Shown: one piece after another, positions 61,634 through 64,000 of the stretch
How positions within the stretch are numbered: position 1 is the first letter of the stretch
Layout of the letters: each line of letters starts with the position of its first letter
Origin: Escarpia spicata
Lineage: Eukaryota > Annelida > Polychaeta > Sabellida > Siboglinidae
Direction of reading: 5' to 3'
DNA length: 64,000 nt
NCBI GenBank assembly: GCA_963995525.1
Contig: OZ023208.1
Location: 22,522,120 to 22,586,119, forward strand
Translations under genes and position numbers: made by a program
Notes under the pieces: generated by a model
What the model saw: only the letters and a program-made list of their open reading frames with translations
Databases searched by the model: none
What the model was told of the DNA's origin: nothing

Positions 61634-64000
61634 GTACGTTATGCAATACAAGTAAAAACCGAGCGCGATTCCGTAAAACATGTACGGTCTCGTATCGAGA
61701 GCTTACGTCCCTACTCCCTCGGCCTTGTTTATGGACTATTTATTGTTGTTCTCGCTGGCATCCTGCATTTGTTTTTATCGCTAGTACGTTTATGAATGTG
61801 CAGTACCAAATGCAATTTTTATACCTACACAGTTTTGTTGTTATCCATGCATAAAGTATTCTCGGAACAGGTTTATTGTTGACCTTTTAAACATGGCCGT
61901 TTCCCACGTGCGTTGCCGCATGGCCCATACTTTTGTTAATGTTGGAAACACTTGTCTTCGGTTGGTTTACACGAAACAACCCCTTCAGGGTCTAACATAG
62001 TCGTTTTGGTGAGGTGGTGGGATGTGTATGAACATGAAAGTAAATAAAATAATTGTTTAAACCAAACTAATGTAATTATATGTGAAGACTGATGTATCGG
62101 GTAGACCTACCACATTTGACATTTGTATATTGAAACATTATATATCATTTGTGCATCAAAAATGAACATCTTTAATTGCAAGGGGTATATTTCTACTTCT
62201 AATAACTAATGAATAAAGCTGATTTGGCAACTCCAGTGTTTCCCATTGAAAAAAACCCGAAGGCAAAGCATTTACTTGTAAATTATGTGTAATGCTCCAT
62301 TCTATGTTGAAAAATCGTTCAACATACAGAATCAAGAACCAAACCTGAATGTTGAAACAATGTCAGGATTAATGTGTATATTGTACCACTTTGCAGGCAT
62401 GGTTCAATTTTTATGGGAAATTGGTGGGAGTCCAGCGGATTCCTACCCTGTTCATATTTGGGAGTCCGCACGTTTTCAACAAATCAAATTATAGCTTAAA
62501 CAAATTAAGTATAAATATGCTTTACTAGTGTGCTTCATAATACTACATATGTACTTAGTGTTAGTAACACTTACATATTTCAGTAGTAATACTGCACATG
62601 TATTATCTTAGTAATACTGTGATTTAATACTGTCTATAGAGAGTTCAAAGCGCTTCGCGTCTTCGATTTGTGTAGCCTTTACTAGTAAATGGAGATTTGT
62701 TCTAGTCTGCGAGCTGTGGAAAGTTCTGCAAACTGCACATAATTATTGCCTCTGCTTTGGAGTCCTATTCCAACCAAAGGTACGCATCCTGCCATGATGT
62801 TTGAAACGATCAGTTTCTTCTACTGTTATCATACTCTTTGTCTGAGCCCTTTTGAAGCAACATATTGTTGTTGCTTTTCTTCAGCCAGCCATTTCCTTAA
62901 CTTTTTCCCCACCTTTCAAGTACCTTCGCATGTTTGCCATATTTTAATCATGCGTCTCGTTTATCTACCGCGCACGAGGCAAAAACCTGCAAGTACCGCG
63001 TGAAGGCCGTTACCCATGATGACGGCATACACGCGCGTTGAAGGGTCGTTAACATCAACCACATTTAACATTGGATTTATCATCTTTTAAACCTAGGGAG
63101 TCACACCGACTCCTACCAAGGGACATATAAGGAGTCCGTAGACCAAACAGGGAGTCTCGGACTTCCGTAAAAATCAAAGCCTGCTTTGAGAAAATGTCAA
63201 TTCACTGCAGAGTTGCCAACATGATCAACTGTGTACTATCATTAAGGTGTATTATTTACATTTTTTGTTACTAAAAGTTCATACTTTGGACTCCTGTTAC
63301 ACAGTGAAAAAATTGTGTGGTTGACAGGTGGATATATATGTTACACACTGGGTTGCATGATTTATGTCGCATGGCAATAAGTAGTACTGGTAAAAAGCAC
63401 CTCAATGGAAACACCTGAAAAAGAGCTTTTGTAATCAAGAAATCATTATTAGGATTAATTGCATATTCAACTGTATCAATCGGACACAGCACCTTGTCTT
63501 CAGTTGTCTGTTTCTCCCAAAACTGAGACTTGAAATTTTGCACACATCTATTATACAACAGAATTGATTTTTCATTGTAATCTGAGATGGGAACCACTGT
63601 GTGGTTAGTGTGACCCAGTAGATCTTGATGTGGACATTGTCACTGTCACATGTTCTCGAGATGATCAAAATTATTGAGTGCATTAGGGGTGTTTGAAAGT
63701 ATCTAAATCAGTTCCTCGTGACTAAAAAACATTTTGTTGGCTGCAGTCTGGGCACAAATCATAAGCAGCATATAATTTTGAAGATGTCACACCACACAAA
63801 AGTTCAACTTTACAGATTGGTATGACTTGTGAAGGAAGGCAGATATGTTGACAATGTGGCATGTGTCCCCCGCCCCATCATGTACACATCTACATCCAAG
63901 TCGTTTTGTCAAGCACAAGCAATGTTTGTAGTTTCGTTAGTAGAAGTGTATGTGTACATTCCTGAACGATTATTTGCACCTAATTTTATTAGCACAGGGC
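61634..64000 (+). other. First intron of the HABP4-like gene, to window end
   Basis: No further exon of the family and no tandem array is seen. GGAGTCC and GGAGTC recur around 62425-62470 and 63098-63160 in both orientations, perhaps a decayed dispersed repeat. Otherwise unremarkable AT-rich DNA. Confidence 0.55.

Overview
The window is nuclear DNA of an animal. It holds five conserved single-copy eukaryotic genes with spliceosomal introns (GT-AG, plus two GC-AG), non-LTR retrotransposon, SINE, hAT and MITE copies, and a very large amount of intronic minisatellite. The coding sequences were assembled by hand from splice signals, reading phase and family similarity. Their lengths match the human proteins closely: PARS2 477 aa, EIF2B2 351 aa. 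The mix of deuterostome-like gene structure and abundant splice-junction minisatellites would fit a cephalochordate (amphioxus), but that is inference; no lineage marker was tested.

Layout. 1-9122 (+): C-terminal two thirds of SPTLC1 (serine palmitoyltransferase subunit 1), ten exons, 5' part outside the window. 9123-11852: convergent intergenic DNA with two minisatellites. 11853-35494 (-): complete PARS2 (mitochondrial prolyl-tRNA synthetase), thirteen exons over 23.6 kb; its last intron holds two CR1-like LINE copies. 35495-37501: divergent spacer carrying an ETS-like site. 37502-55517 (+): complete EIF2B2 (eIF2B beta), fourteen coding exons. 55518-58583: convergent spacer with a MITE, a tRNA-derived SINE and a minisatellite. 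58584-60993 (-): complete ZNF367, four exons. 60994-61383: short divergent promoter with a perfect CRE palindrome and an E2F-like site. 61384 onward (+): first coding exon of a SERBP1/HABP4-family gene whose intron runs off the end of the window.

The genes are unrelated housekeeping functions (sphingolipid synthesis, mitochondrial tRNA charging, translation initiation, zinc-finger regulation, RNA/ribosome binding). They do not form a pathway. ZNF367 and HABP4 sit head-to-head, as I recall they do in human 9q22, so this pair looks like old microsynteny; SPTLC1 is also on human 9q22.

The most striking feature is structural. About 18 tandem arrays, some 18 kb in total, have repeat units that are copies of an exon-intron junction of the host gene. 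Each unit carries either a 3' splice site plus the first 7-40 bases of the downstream exon, or the last bases of an exon plus its 5' splice site. The arrays always grow into the intron, so the copy next to the exon body is the one that keeps the protein intact. This leaves dozens of decoy splice sites per intron. In EIF2B2 exon 8 the decoys are 30 bp apart and the whole array is open in the coding frame. I recall a report of amphioxus minisatellites overlapping exon-intron borders, so the class may be known; the density here is still exceptional.
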